64,000 nucleotides of DNA, from assembly GCF_900129355.1 (NCBI RefSeq), contig NZ_FQVL01000001.1:310001-374000 (forward strand), read 5' to 3'. Numbering within the stretch: the stretch's first letter is position 1; each line of letters begins with the position of its first letter. Of the stretch, positions 53,460 to 63,252 are shown piece by piece. Source of the DNA: Seinonella peptonophila (GTDB lineage: Bacteria > Bacillota > Bacilli > Thermoactinomycetales > Thermoactinomycetaceae). The translations under genes and the position numbers were made by a program. The notes beneath the pieces are model-generated. The model was not told the DNA's origin, made no database searches, and was given only the letters and a program-made list of their open reading frames with translations.

Positions 53460-54209
53460 GTGCCCACGGACAAGTTCACCAAGGGCGACACGAAGCTGAC
53501 GGAACCGGTCAGCTTCGTCAAGCCTGTCAAGCTCACCAAGGGCGGCGAGGGGTCGATCCCCTTCTCTCCCGACATGAAGTTGACCGCGACGCTGGAATGG
53601 CAGGGGCGGGGGCTTCGCCTCGGCCTCTTCGGACTCGCGCTGGGGGCGATCATCGGCCTTCTCGTCGGTGAATTCATCGTCACCATCATCCTGGGTCTGC
53701 TCTTCGGCTCCGCAGGTTTCCTCATCGGCCATTTCTTGTCAGACCTGGAGCTGGTCGCCCTCAGGATCCCGTCGGGCGGACCAATGATCGCCGACGAGAT
53801 CTACTGGGACAACCTCGGCAACGACACCCGACACCCGTTCGTCAAGCACCACGGCGACTCGAAGACGCCCGGTCGCGAGATCATCACCATCCACAATCCG
53901 GGTTCACACCGGCACATCGCGTTCGCCGTGTACTCCGCGTTCCGCAACGGCCCAGGCTCGCTGTTCTCCTACCGCGCTCGGGTGGTCGTGAGCGATGGGA
54001 TCAACCCGCCCGTGATGGTGCCTCTGTACAATCGGAAGCAGTCATACTGGTGCACGATCGCCCTCATCACCATCAAGAACGGCGAGGTCGTGATCAAGCA
54101 GATCGAGCAGTACAACCGGATCGGTGACGAGCACTTCCCACAGCTGACCGCCGATGGCCAGATCGTGCCGGGTGGCGGCCCGGCGAGGACCTACAAGCGT
54201 CGCACATGA
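53460..54209 (+). CDS. TerD-like protein with an inserted membrane segment
   Basis: The start is a GTG six bases after AAGGAG, giving 249 residues; longer frames upstream look non-coding. The N-terminus has the TerD-type strand pair 'VKLTKGGEGSIPFSPDMKL' and 'TATLEW'. In place of the short loop expected next there are about 45 hydrophobic, Gly-rich residues ('LGLFGLALGAIIGLLVGEF', 'IVTIILGLLFGSAGFLIGHF'). The TerD-type continuation 'SDLELVALRIPSGG' follows, then 'EIITIHNPGSHRHIAFAVYS' and 'VVVSDG'. TerD/TerA proteins are soluble calcium-binding stress proteins, so a membrane-anchored form is odd. Codon use is strongly GC-rich, as in actinobacteria. A perfect terminator follows. The assignment to TerD is an inference from motif order. 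Confidence 0.6.
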   Translation: MPTDKFTKGDTKLTEPVSFVKPVKLTKGGEGSIPFSPDMKLTATLEWQGRGLRLGLFGLALGAIIGLLVGEFIVTIILGLLFGSAGFLIGHFLSDLELVALRIPSGGPMIADEIYWDNLGNDTRHPFVKHHGDSKTPGREIITIHNPGSHRHIAFAVYSAFRNGPGSLFSYRARVVVSDGINPPVMVPLYNRKQSYWCTIALITIKNGEVVIKQIEQYNRIGDEHFPQLTADGQIVPGGGPARTYKRRT

Positions 54210-54355
54210 GAACTGTCTGAACCTATCACGCTGTCACCACGCACAATCGAAGGTGCAGCAGTGAGTAACCTGGGTCACTCTGTTGTGAGGGATGAGCGTC
54301 GAACAACGCCTCTTCCCGTGAAACGAGTGATTCTGGACTAGGTCAAACAACGACC

Positions 54356-54404
54356 AACAACAATCCCGACGCTCCCACAAGGATGTGTCGGGATTGTTGT
54401 TTTA
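54356..54404 (+). terminator. Strong terminator of the TerD-like gene
   Basis: AACAACAATCCCGAC (54356-54370) pairs perfectly with GTCGGGATTGTTGTT (54387-54401) and ends in TTTT. The GC-rich patch ends here; 54405-54769 shows no gene. Confidence 0.85.
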
Positions 54405-54769
54405 ACAGAGGATCGACAATAATAGATCCATTATTATGATAGTTAGCCTTCAGTCATCATTTCAAAGTCTAATCGATCCGCACCCAGTCCAAGACCCAGG
54501 CACCAGGAACCCCACTTTCCTGATTTCGCGTTAACAATTTTGATAACTACTATGATCTTCATGATCCTCTCAGGGAATAACGGTCAAATCAATCCATTAG
54601 ACGTATCATCGAATGCTGTTGATGTACTCAGCCTAGACCCCGTAGAGATGGGATTTAAATCCTTGGTGCGGTACGCGCAATGCAACGGTATTCGAGACCT
54701 GTGCCAGGAGAATTTTTAAGTTCTTGCGATTATACTTAGCCTTATTTTTTGTTTCTCCAGAGCGCACCT

Positions 54770-55351
54770 TTAGAGACAAAAATTTTCCTTGATCCAAGAC
54801 ATTGTTTGCTGGGCCTCGATTTTAGATGGAAGCTTTCCTGTTAAAACTAATGGAATACTGAATTTCCAACCAACCACAGAGTACTTACTATGGGAATGAG
54901 GAAAGCGCAATACCCATCTTCCGACTCGAAGCGCGTGCTCATGGTCCATCATCATCCCTTGACCCATCGCTTCATAGTCATACCCCCAGATATTGTTATA
55001 GACCGTTTCACATTCATAACATTTTCTTATTTGACTTCCCAGTTCGTTTGAACAAACTTTACAATACAAATGACTCAGTGCACTATCAACGATCGTCCAA
55101 GGATGTTGATCCATTTCTCCCCAAATAACTTCAGCTAACAATTTTTCAAATTTACTTCCAATCTCGATATCTTCTTTTTCCAAAAGAGAATACCAATCTT
55201 GGAGCCATATATTCTCAATTGCATGATAACAAGCTCTACAACTTATATAGTTTATTCCTAGTGGTTCGTTACAATCAATACATTGCTCAACATAGCGTGG
55301 ACGTGAAACAAGTCGTCCTCCTGAGGGGCGAGTGTAATTATCTAGTCCCAA
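54770..55351 (-). CDS. Hypothetical protein with two CxxC zinc-knuckle pairs
   Basis: The 193-residue product has an N-terminal 'CIDCNEPLGINYISCRACYH' motif and a second 'CKVCSNELGSQIRKCYECE' motif about 75 residues later, consistent with two zinc sites. Tryptophan-rich segments lie between and after them ('WLQDWYSLLEKED', 'KYSVVGWKFSIPLVLTGKLP'). It has no membrane helix. I do not recognise the family. The ATG follows an AGGGGGAATT site and the gene stands alone. Confidence 0.7.
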   Translation of the reverse strand: MGLDNYTRPSGGRLVSRPRYVEQCIDCNEPLGINYISCRACYHAIENIWLQDWYSLLEKEDIEIGSKFEKLLAEVIWGEMDQHPWTIVDSALSHLYCKVCSNELGSQIRKCYECETVYNNIWGYDYEAMGQGMMMDHEHALRVGRWVLRFPHSHSKYSVVGWKFSIPLVLTGKLPSKIEAQQTMSWIKENFCL

Positions 55352-55404
55352 ATCTAATTCCCCCTTTAAAAAATGAACTCCTTAAACCATAATAAAACAA
55401 AAGG

Positions 55405-55530
55405 GCGAACAACGCTCATGTCATTAATAATAGAACTTGCTAACAAGACGAAAGTGAGCGTTGGACGAGAGCAAGTTAACCTGTTCTCGTCCAACGCTCA
55501 CTTGTCAGGACTCGTAGCTGATCGTGTCAC
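55405..55530. repeat. Nested inverted repeats
   Basis: AGTGAGCGTTGGACGAGA (55453-55470) and TCTCGTCCAACGCTCACT (55485-55502) form a perfect 18-base-pair stem. The 14-base loop contains GTTAAC. Additional partial copies (CAACGCTCA near 55411; ACTTGCTAAC near 55437 versus AGCAAGTTAAC in the loop) allow alternative pairings. It may be a terminator or a recombination site; it lies just left of the direct repeat copy at 55530. Confidence 0.65.
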
Positions 55531-55645
55531 AGCATCAAAAAAATGATGAGTCCTCACTCAGCATTCATGTGAAAATTTGATACGAAAAATTTTTGTAAGC
55601 ATAACTCTGCTCAAATGGAGTCAGCGGAAAAGGCTAATAAACCCG
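55530..55645 (+). repeat. Direct repeat, copy 2 (orphan recombinase 3' end)
   Basis: The segment encodes the same C-terminal residues as the recombinase at 49808-51376 with two differences, and continues with its 3' flank. No other part of a recombinase is present upstream, so it is a leftover of a second, related element or an ancient duplication. Confidence 0.75.
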
Positions 55646-55647
55646 TG

Positions 55648-55897
55648 CAGCCTCTCCGAATAGAGAGGCTGTCGGCATGGTTGGACATCGATCTTAGATG
55701 GGAATCCCCCATATGGTGCACAGGTTGTGCTCCAACAGTCCCGATGCGTAGAATCCACCTACTTGGGGTAGTACCAGCGAACATGTCATTACCCGCAAAG
55801 TAAATTCCATTTATTGTAACCTCTAAAAAACAGAGGTTTTTTTGTTTCTTCTCCTTCTGTAGGATGATGTTATCAACATGAATACTTACAGAAGGGT
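55648..55897. other. Region upstream of the Tn3 transposase
   Basis: A 9-base-pair hairpin (CAGCCTCTC/GAGAGGCTG, 55648-55671) and a short T-rich stretch near 55835-55850 are seen. No Tn3 terminal inverted repeat (GGGG...TAAG type) was found by eye. Confidence 0.4.
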
Positions 55898-58858
55898 ATG
55901 AAAATATTGAAAAGAAACTGGACATTGGATGAGCTGATTGATCAATTTACTTTTCTTCCACAAGAACTTACGCTACTGGGAAATAAATCAGGAGAAACAC
56001 GTATTGGCTTTGCTGTACTCTATAAATTTTTTCAAAACGAAGCTAGATTTCCATACAAGAAAACAGAGGTTCCAAAGTCAGTTGTGGAATTTATAGCTAA
56101 ACAAATTGATATTGATCCTATCTTATTTGATCAATATCAATGGGATAATCGTTCGGCAACCTATCACAGGAAACAAATAAGGGAATACTTTGAATTTCGT
56201 CCATTCGAGCAAGAGGAATTGGAGCAACTCATTGACTGGATTCAAGAAGAACTATTGTCTGAAAATATCGATTTAGATTGGGTGAAAGAACAAGTACTCG
56301 TTAAGCTAAGAGCCATACAAATGGAACCACCAACCCCTGATCGATTGATCCGTTTTCTTCGCTCCATCATTCATCAATTTGAAGAGAAGTTCTTTGAATC
56401 TACCTATTCTCAACTGAGTATAATGAGTATTAATCGCATGAATCATTTGATTCATCTTTGGACAGAAACGAATGATGACGTAGTTTCAGATGAAGAAGCT
56501 CTCACATTCCGTGAATTAATATCAGATCCAGGTCGAGTGGGTGTAGATACTCTCATGCAAGAGATTCAGAAACTTCGTTCCATTCAACAATTAGAGATAC
56601 CACTTGATCTTTTTAAAGATGTATCGCCTAAAATCCTGAAAAAATATCGACAACGTGCTATTTCAGAAGACATTCGCGAGCTAAGAAGACATCCAGAACC
56701 CATTCGTTATACCCTGCTTTCCATCTTTCTATGGTGTCGCAGTAGAGAAATTATTGATAATCTCGTGGAACTGTTAACTCAAATCATCCATAAAATTGGA
56801 GCTAGAGCAGAGAAGAAAGTGGAAAAAGAAATGTTACAGGATTTGAAAAAGGTGAATGGAAAACATGCTTTACTTTTTCGGATGGCAGAAAAAGCATTGG
56901 AATATCCAGAAGGAATTGTTCGAGAAGTTCTTTATCCAGTCGTGAATGAGCAAACTTTGGAAGATCTAGTGAAAGAAATGAAGCATTCTGGGCCCGTATT
57001 CCGTCAAAAAGTGTATACGATGATGCGTTCCTCGTATAGCAGTCATTATCGCAAAATGGTCCCAGCAATTCTGAAAGCCATTGAATTTCGGTCCAACAAT
57101 GATCTTCATCAACCTGTGATTGAAGCGCTGGAACTACTTAAGAAATATGCAGGAACCTCTTATCGTTTTTATGAGGGGACTGAAAATATCCCTATACTAG
57201 GGGTTGTAAAAAATGCGTTGATGGATACCGTTTTGGATAAAGAAGAAAATCGAATCAATCGGATTAATTATGAAATCTGCGTTTTGCAAACTTTGCGAGA
57301 TAAATTACGCTGTAAAGAAGTTTGGATTGTGGGAGCAGATCGTTATCGGAATCCAGAGGAAGACCTTCCTTCTGATTTCGATACTCGGAGACAAGAACAT
57401 TATCAAGCATTGAAGCAGCCTCTGGATGCAGAAGAATTTGTAAATACACTGAGAAAACGCATGACGAAAGCACTGGCTCAATTAGATAGTGGATTATCGA
57501 GCAACTCCAAAGTAAAAATACTAACCAAAGGATCTGGATGGATTTCTCTTTCTCCTTTAGAACCTCAAACAGAACCTCGTCATCTTTCGCTTATTAAGAA
57601 TGAAATCATCAAACGATGGCCTATGACGAGTCTCTTAGATATGTTAAAAGAGGCTGACCTACAAGTTGGTTTCACGAATCTTTTTAAAACAGTAGGCACT
57701 AGAGAAACGTTGGATCGAGAGACAATTCAAAAACGACTTATTCTTTGCTTGTATGGTTTGGGAACCAATGCAGGGTTGAAACGCTTATCCGCTGGAGATC
57801 ATGGGGTTAATTATAAGGATCTCCTTTATATACGTCGAAAGTTCATACATAAAGAAAATTTGCGATTGGCCATCTCTCAAGTGGTAAATGCAATTCTTCA
57901 GCATCGAATTCAGGATATTTGGGGAGAAGGAACTACCTCTTGTGCTTCCGATAGTAAAAAGTTTGGAGCTTGGGATCAGAATTTAATGACTGAATGGCAT
58001 ATCCGATATCGTGGTAGAGGTGTAATGATTTACTGGCATGTGGAAAAAAATTCAACATGTGTATATTCACAGTTAAAATCTTGTTCCTCTTCTGAAGTAG
58101 CCGCTATGATGGATGGGCTATTAAAACACATGACAGATATGACCATTGAGAAGAATTACGTCGATACACATGGACAGAGTGAAATTGCTTTTGCTTTTTG
58201 TCATCTTCTAAACTTTCAATTGATGCCACGCTTTAAAGGTATTCATAAAAAGAAGTTATACCGACCTGATATAGGGATGAAAGACGCCTTCTCCAATCTG
58301 ACTCCTATCCTTACTCGACCAATTCAATGGGAATTAATCAAACAACAATACGATCAAATGGTCAAATATGCAACTGCCTTACGACTGGGAACTGCTGAAA
58401 CCGAAGCAATCTTAAAACGCTTTACCAAAAACAATAGCCACCCAACCTATCGAGCATTAGCCGAATTAGGAAAAGCCATTAAAACCATTTTTTTATGTGA
58501 ATATCTTCATTCAGAAGAGATACGGCGAGAAATTCAGGAGGGGTTAAATGTAGTAGAGAATTGGAACTCAGCTAACAGCTTTATTTTCTATGGAAAAGGA
58601 GGAGAGATCCAAACCAATCAGTTAGAGGATCAAGAAATTGCGGTCCTGTCCTTACATCTACTCCAAAATAGCTTGGTTCTGATTAATACACTTATGATTC
58701 AAGAGGTTCTATTGGAAAACAATAAACAATTGCTTCAGAAATTAGAGCCTGAAGATTATCGAGCATTGACTCCTTTAATTTATAGTCATGTAAATCCCTA
58801 CGGAACATTTCAATTAAACATGAATCAGAGACTGCCTTTAAGAAATATCACAGCTTAA
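55898..58858 (+). CDS. tnpA: Tn3-family transposase, full length
   Basis: The 986-residue protein has the N-terminal DUF4158 region ('[20 protein letters not shown]', '[20 protein letters not shown]') and the Tn3 DDE domain. The likely catalytic residues are D685 in '[13 protein letters not shown]', D756 in 'YVDTHGQSE' and E887 in 'GLNVVENWN'; length matches active members. It drives cointegrate transposition. An alternative TTG start lies three codons in. No resolvase, resolution site or passenger gene is evident beside it. A perfect terminator follows. A different Tn3 transposase relic lies at 59090-59184. Confidence 0.95.
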   Translation: MKILKRNWTLDELIDQFTFLPQELTLLGNKSGETRIGFAVLYKFFQNEARFPYKKTEVPKSVVEFIAKQIDIDPILFDQYQWDNRSATYHRKQIREYFEFRPFEQEELEQLIDWIQEELLSENIDLDWVKEQVLVKLRAIQMEPPTPDRLIRFLRSIIHQFEEKFFESTYSQLSIMSINRMNHLIHLWTETNDDVVSDEEALTFRELISDPGRVGVDTLMQEIQKLRSIQQLEIPLDLFKDVSPKILKKYRQRAISEDIRELRRHPEPIRYTLLSIFLWCRSREIIDNLVELLTQIIHKIGARAEKKVEKEMLQDLKKVNGKHALLFRMAEKALEYPEGIVREVLYPVVNEQTLEDLVKEMKHSGPVFRQKVYTMMRSSYSSHYRKMVPAILKAIEFRSNNDLHQPVIEALELLKKYAGTSYRFYEGTENIPILGVVKNALMDTVLDKEENRINRINYEICVLQTLRDKLRCKEVWIVGADRYRNPEEDLPSDFDTRRQEHYQALKQPLDAEEFVNTLRKRMTKALAQLDSGLSSNSKVKILTKGSGWISLSPLEPQTEPRHLSLIKNEIIKRWPMTSLLDMLKEADLQVGFTNLFKTVGTRETLDRETIQKRLILCLYGLGTNAGLKRLSAGDHGVNYKDLLYIRRKFIHKENLRLAISQVVNAILQHRIQDIWGEGTTSCASDSKKFGAWDQNLMTEWHIRYRGRGVMIYWHVEKNSTCVYSQLKSCSSSEVAAMMDGLLKHMTDMTIEKNYVDTHGQSEIAFAFCHLLNFQLMPRFKGIHKKKLYRPDIGMKDAFSNLTPILTRPIQWELIKQQYDQMVKYATALRLGTAETEAILKRFTKNNSHPTYRALAELGKAIKTIFLCEYLHSEEIRREIQEGLNVVENWNSANSFIFYGKGGEIQTNQLEDQEIAVLSLHLLQNSLVLINTLMIQEVLLENNKQLLQKLEPEDYRALTPLIYSHVNPYGTFQLNMNQRLPLRNITA

Positions 58859-58862
58859 ATGA

Positions 58863-58908
58863 AAATTTGCATCTTGATGAGGTTGTAACATCAAGATGCA
58901 AATTTTTT
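58863..58908 (+). terminator. Terminator of the Tn3 transposase gene
   Basis: AAATTTGCATCTTGATG (58863-58879) pairs perfectly with CATCAAGATGCAAATTT (58889-58905), followed by TTT. Confidence 0.85.
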
Positions 58909-58975
58909 ATATTTATCTTTCTTCTGTAGTTCTAGAACGATTTACTGCATCCGGTTTACTTCGGAAGGAAATAGC

Positions 58976-59085
58976 ACCATACTCGGACTCATCGTCGGTG
59001 TTCTTATCGGGGGACTGCTCATTATCATCCATCAGTTCGCCGAGTTCGAATCGATGATCTTCCGCCAGATCGAACGAACAATGTA
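58976..59085 (+). pseudogene. GC-rich membrane-segment fragment
   Basis: The plus strand reads 'LGLIVGVLIGGLLIIIHQFA' and 'EFESMIFRQIERTM' with GC-rich third positions, starting and ending abruptly. It is the fourth such patch in the window and again encodes a Gly-rich membrane helix. Confidence 0.45.
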
Positions 59086-59089
59086 CTTA

Positions 59090-59184
59090 GATCCTCTGGG
59101 TTTACCGTATACCCTTCCTTTCTTAACTGTCGTATTACTTCCGTCAAATCCACAACATTTTGATGAGATACTACCCCTAAAATG
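59090..59184 (-). pseudogene. Tn3 transposase C-terminal relic
   Basis: Immediately after the stop of the PEP-synthase-like gene the minus strand reads 'NVVDLTEVIRQLRKEGYTVN' and 'PEDLSTLF'. This is the pattern of the last 40 residues of Tn3-family transposases. It stops at the edge of the GC-rich patch. It is not part of the transposase at 55898-58858. Confidence 0.55.
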
Positions 59185-61536
59185 TTAGCCGAAGATGTGT
59201 ACCGTTCCATGACCACCATCAACGAGCACTCTGTCTCCTGTCTTAAGTCTTGTAGTTGCGTTGCCGCAACCAACAACAGCAGGTATACCCATTTCTCTGG
59301 CTACGATAGTAGCATGGGACAACGGTGCACCGACATCGGTAATGATGGCTGCAACTTTTGGAAAAAGAGGTGTCCAACCGACATTGGTAGTGGTAGCAAC
59401 TAAAATTTCCCCTAACTGAAGTTTTTCTCCTTCCTCAGGATTGTTAACAATACGAACAATTCCTTCTACCCTACCTGCTGATCCAGCACAACCTTTTAAT
59501 ATTTGAATGTCAAACGAATTTTCAATAGGCATCGTTGAATCATAATAATCACCCCTACGATTGGGATCTTTAACCCATTCAAATGGATTAAAATTCCCCC
59601 TAATAACAGAAGGATATCTGGGCAGAGACTTATATTTATTGTAATTTTCTTTTCTAACAGAAATGTATTTTACTGCTGGAGTTCCTCCAGAAAGAAGTTT
59701 CTCTACTTCATCTATATAGAGGAAAAATACGTCATTTCCTATACCCGTAAGTTCCCCTGCTTTAAGAGCAAAGGCACGAATTACTCTTAATACCCTTACA
59801 AACTCTGAACGTGTGGCTTCCCGAATCTGAGCGGCATTAGATACTATTGCTATTTGTTTCTCAAGCCATTTAACCTTATGAGGAAAACAATCACTAAACT
59901 TTCTGAATGCATGCTCATATTGTACTTGTTGCTTTTGGAGAAGTTCTTCCACATCTGTATTCGACTTTTTAAATTCAGCAATTCGTCTTTCTAACCAATC
60001 TTTATCCTCTGCAGGATGTTGTATCGATAATTCTAACTCATGTGGCCCTCGATGACCATATTTTAACAAATACTCCTCACGGCTCATTTCTCCTTGTACT
60101 ACCTTTGCAATCCCGATAACTGGCCCTAAACTTGCAAGCTCGGTGCTTCCCCTCAAGTTAGACAGAAGTACATTGGCGTCCTGTTTACCTACCAACTTTG
60201 TTAAAATATGACTCAATTTATTGGAAACTGTCACCATTCTCATAGCACCAGCAATCGAAATCCACAAAGCTCTAGAATTATATGGTTTATACTCTTCTTT
60301 CCATAACGATAACAACTCCTTATCTGTTTTTATATTTCTAATACGTTCTGTAATTTTTCTACACCAATTGGGATTATTTCGAAGATGATACAGAATATCC
60401 TTAGAAGCCTTTTTCCTGTTTTTTATGTTTCTTATGAATTTTGGTATCATTTCTTTTATGAAATTTAATCTCGAAAAGGGATAAATAGGAATATCTATTC
60501 CTTCAGGTATCATTCCATATATTTCACTTATTTTCCCTTCAGCACGTTTGTTTCCAAACATTGATCCTACTACTAACAATTGACTGATGTTTGAATACAT
60601 TCTTCCGCAAATATTCCCCCACAAAAAAAATCCTGGCACTACACTTTGTTCTTCATCTGAGTCTTCAAGTATAGACCAAGTGAAAGGTGTAACAACATCA
60701 CTTATGGCTTCTCCCACATTGACATTGCTCCACAAATAATCTCCCATAAAAGAATAGTTCCATTCATAGGTATCTGGATTACCTGGACTCAAAGTGGTAA
60801 TAGGTCTTGTCTGTAGAATATACAATTTCCCCTTTGCCACAGCCCATTCAATATCTTGTGGACTTCCAAATTCCTTCTCAATCTTTACTGCATATCGATA
60901 CAGTTTCTTAGCATATTTTTTAAACTCATTAGGACCATCATATTTCCCATTTGGTCTTTTTAATTTGAAGTCATAGGCATTTGTTTCTCCTGATACAAGC
61001 TGTTCTCCCACGTCATACACGTAATTACCTATCATATTCACAAAGCTTCCTGTAATTGGATCAGCAGTAAACAATACACCCGATATTTCGGAGGGTATCA
61101 TCAACTGAACTATCACTGCTATATCATGAGATTGGTCTATCCCCTGAACAGAACTGTATACTTTTACTCTTTCTGATTGTCTTGACCTAAAAACAGTATC
61201 AATTGCTTCAAACACCTCTTCATCCGTTTCTATATGGAGAACCGTTTCAAATTCTCCTGCAAAAGACGCTAGGTTGGAATCTTCGCTTAGAGCAGACGAT
61301 CTTACAGCAAATAACGCGCTTTTGTTCTTTCTTCTTATTAAATCTAAAAAAGACTTAATCTTGCTTCGAGCTTCATTATTTAGTTTTTCTTTTTGAAAGG
61401 CAGACGGTAAAATTACAAATCCTTCCGGTACTGGATATCCGTCCTGAAACATTTTAGCCAGCTTACCACCTTTTCCTCCTGCTAAATTTTGGTACTCAAA
61501 AGTCAATTCTTTAAAATTTTTCACCATAGTTGACAA
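59185..61536 (-). CDS. PEP-synthase / rifampin-phosphotransferase-like enzyme
   Basis: The 783-residue protein has a PPDK-type ATP-grasp N-terminus ('LAGGKGGKLAKMFQDGYPVP', 'AVRSSALSEDSNLASFAGEFE', 'DIEWAVAKGKLYILQTRPI'). A helical middle domain has 'YGHRGPHELELSIQHPAED', and a swivelling phosphohistidine domain carries catalytic H741 in 'APLSHATIVAREMGIPAVVG'. Such enzymes transfer the beta phosphate of ATP via histidine to pyruvate or, in Rph, to rifamycins. Context with an ABC-2 exporter favours a resistance or secondary role, but this is inference. The start is TTG 61536 or ATG 61527; both have weak sites. Confidence 0.85.
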   Translation of the reverse strand: MSTMVKNFKELTFEYQNLAGGKGGKLAKMFQDGYPVPEGFVILPSAFQKEKLNNEARSKIKSFLDLIRRKNKSALFAVRSSALSEDSNLASFAGEFETVLHIETDEEVFEAIDTVFRSRQSERVKVYSSVQGIDQSHDIAVIVQLMIPSEISGVLFTADPITGSFVNMIGNYVYDVGEQLVSGETNAYDFKLKRPNGKYDGPNEFKKYAKKLYRYAVKIEKEFGSPQDIEWAVAKGKLYILQTRPITTLSPGNPDTYEWNYSFMGDYLWSNVNVGEAISDVVTPFTWSILEDSDEEQSVVPGFFLWGNICGRMYSNISQLLVVGSMFGNKRAEGKISEIYGMIPEGIDIPIYPFSRLNFIKEMIPKFIRNIKNRKKASKDILYHLRNNPNWCRKITERIRNIKTDKELLSLWKEEYKPYNSRALWISIAGAMRMVTVSNKLSHILTKLVGKQDANVLLSNLRGSTELASLGPVIGIAKVVQGEMSREEYLLKYGHRGPHELELSIQHPAEDKDWLERRIAEFKKSNTDVEELLQKQQVQYEHAFRKFSDCFPHKVKWLEKQIAIVSNAAQIREATRSEFVRVLRVIRAFALKAGELTGIGNDVFFLYIDEVEKLLSGGTPAVKYISVRKENYNKYKSLPRYPSVIRGNFNPFEWVKDPNRRGDYYDSTMPIENSFDIQILKGCAGSAGRVEGIVRIVNNPEEGEKLQLGEILVATTTNVGWTPLFPKVAAIITDVGAPLSHATIVAREMGIPAVVGCGNATTRLKTGDRVLVDGGHGTVHIFG

Positions 61537-61619
61537 TGAAATCAGCCCTTTTCTCTATTTACTCCACTCAGTTTTCCTCTCTGGCAAGTTGAAGTTATAA
61601 ATAATCGGGAAACACATTT

Positions 61620-62417
61620 CTAACAGTATAGATCTCTCTTTTCATACTTTTTATAAGTAACCCCTATCGATAGAAATATAATAAGTACTGCAAACAAAAA
61701 GTAGAAAAGGTTAAAACCATTACTTACTAAACCTGGAGCGTTAAAATACCAAGATGGTGATAAGAAAGTAAGCCCATATATTCCCGTATATTCAATAAAA
61801 ACAGATATCACATAAGAAAGAATAACAACCAAAATCGAACAACGTAGAGCAGTTGTGCCTTTTTGAAAAATCGCCGAGAACATTAACCCAAAAGCCATAA
61901 ACATCAGTTGTGTAAGAAACATGCCTATCATGATCAACGATATTTCTCCATTGATACTTGTGTCCTTCACCTGAAAAACCATGGTAAATATGGAAATAAT
62001 CCATGTTATTAGAGTCATAACAGCCACATTCAAAACAGCTACCCCTATTTTTGCGCTTATTACTTTACTACGAGGAAAGGGTTTCGTAAAAATAAATTCC
62101 ACCGTTTTGTTTCCTTCTTCTTTCGAAATAATACTAGCACCCACAATTGCAGCATGAGCAAAGGCAACCATGGTATACCATAAAAACATGCACATTATAT
62201 ATCCAATGGGTGTTGCAAGAGGAAACCTATCATATACACCAAACATAACTCTAGCAATCTTTGGCAGAGCAGCTAAGCTTGTTTCAAGGGTGTCTACCGA
62301 ACTCATCACCACTGGATATTCGGCTCCCCCAAAAAGCCCCAACAATAGCATAATAGCCGACCACAAAATAAGAGGTTTACGGTTGAATTTCAATTCTTTG
62401 AAAAAGATAGTCTTCAT
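61620..62417 (-). CDS. ABC-2 type transporter permease (second)
   Basis: The 265-residue protein has six hydrophobic helices and the ABC-2/NosY pattern ('KEEGNKTVEFIFTKPFPRSKVISAK'-type amphipathic loop near residue 105, shared with its neighbour as 'KDYVQKTADFLMTKPYSRAK'). It probably pairs with the permease encoded 17 bases upstream under the ATPase at the right edge. Exported substrate unknown. Confidence 0.9.
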   Translation of the reverse strand: MKTIFFKELKFNRKPLILWSAIMLLLGLFGGAEYPVVMSSVDTLETSLAALPKIARVMFGVYDRFPLATPIGYIMCMFLWYTMVAFAHAAIVGASIISKEEGNKTVEFIFTKPFPRSKVISAKIGVAVLNVAVMTLITWIISIFTMVFQVKDTSINGEISLIMIGMFLTQLMFMAFGLMFSAIFQKGTTALRCSILVVILSYVISVFIEYTGIYGLTFLSPSWYFNAPGLVSNGFNLFYFLFAVLIIFLSIGVTYKKYEKRDLYC

Positions 62418-62434
62418 TTTTCTACCTCCTTTTC

Positions 62435-63241
62435 TTAAGAAACAGTTTTAATATCTTTTTTGATGAAAATAATAAAGCTTGCGACAATAAATAAAGCCAT
62501 AAGTCCAAAGAAAAGCAATGCATAACTCAAATTATAGGTAGAATGCGCCATAACATAAGCACTACCGAAATATTTATATGGTGACAAAAGCATGATAATA
62601 TCATTATCAACCACGCCAGAGTAAGCACCACAAATGTACGTAACAAAAGCTACACCCATGGAGATCACAACTGGCATTCTAATAAGTGGTTGTATTACAG
62701 CAATAAACATACCCAGTGTCATGAAAAATAACTGTATAAATATGGTGCTCAATGCAATTAACAAAAGTTGAATGAACTCAAATTCCCCTTTTGCGCTTAT
62801 CTGCATAATCGAAATAGATGCTACCACATATGCTAAGCCAACAATTAAACAGCATAGTGTTGCGGCAGAGAGTTTAGACAAAAGTACTTTTGCTCTACTG
62901 TACGGCTTTGTCATCAAAAAATCGGCGGTTTTTTGAACATAATCCTTTGAAATCATGGTAAGTCCAAGGTACATTCCATAAACCGCAAATGCCATCATGG
63001 CAAAGGATGTAACAAAAGAGTACGCACCCAAAGGGCTGAAAAGATCATCTATACTCCCTCCTGTTCCTGCAAAGATAGGATTTGTACTCGTTGCTTCCTT
63101 CATTTCGTCGGTTAGCATGGTGCTATCTGTCATAAGGTTTATATACATTGGCATCATCAAAAAAACCAAGATTGCCAATGATAGTGCCCAAATAATAGTG
63201 GTTTTGCGATTCTGCTTCATTTCATATCTAAATATGGCCAC
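62435..63241 (-). CDS. ABC-2 type transporter permease (first)
   Basis: The 268-residue protein has six predicted helices, a cytoplasmic N-terminal segment ('MAIFRYEMKQNRKTTIIWAL') and an ABC-2 loop 'ADFLMTKPYSRAKVLLSKL' homologous to that of the next gene. The gene lies 11 bases after the ATPase gene, with an AGGAGG site. The two permeases are paralogues forming a heterodimeric exporter. Confidence 0.9.
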   Translation of the reverse strand: MAIFRYEMKQNRKTTIIWALSLAILVFLMMPMYINLMTDSTMLTDEMKEATSTNPIFAGTGGSIDDLFSPLGAYSFVTSFAMMAFAVYGMYLGLTMISKDYVQKTADFLMTKPYSRAKVLLSKLSAATLCCLIVGLAYVVASISIMQISAKGEFEFIQLLLIALSTIFIQLFFMTLGMFIAVIQPLIRMPVVISMGVAFVTYICGAYSGVVDNDIIMLLSPYKYFGSAYVMAHSTYNLSYALLFFGLMALFIVASFIIFIKKDIKTVS

Positions 63242-63252
63242 AAGAATCCCTC

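Noticed and set aside
53399..53732. Minus-strand frames of about 100 codons
   Set aside because: They are antisense shadows of the GC-rich TerD-like gene; long antisense frames are expected at high GC.
59025..59276. Minus-strand 83-codon frame overlapping the PEP-synthase-like gene end
   Set aside because: Its first part is out of frame with the real gene; only the stretch 59090-59184 resembles a Tn3 transposase tail, and it is recorded as a relic.
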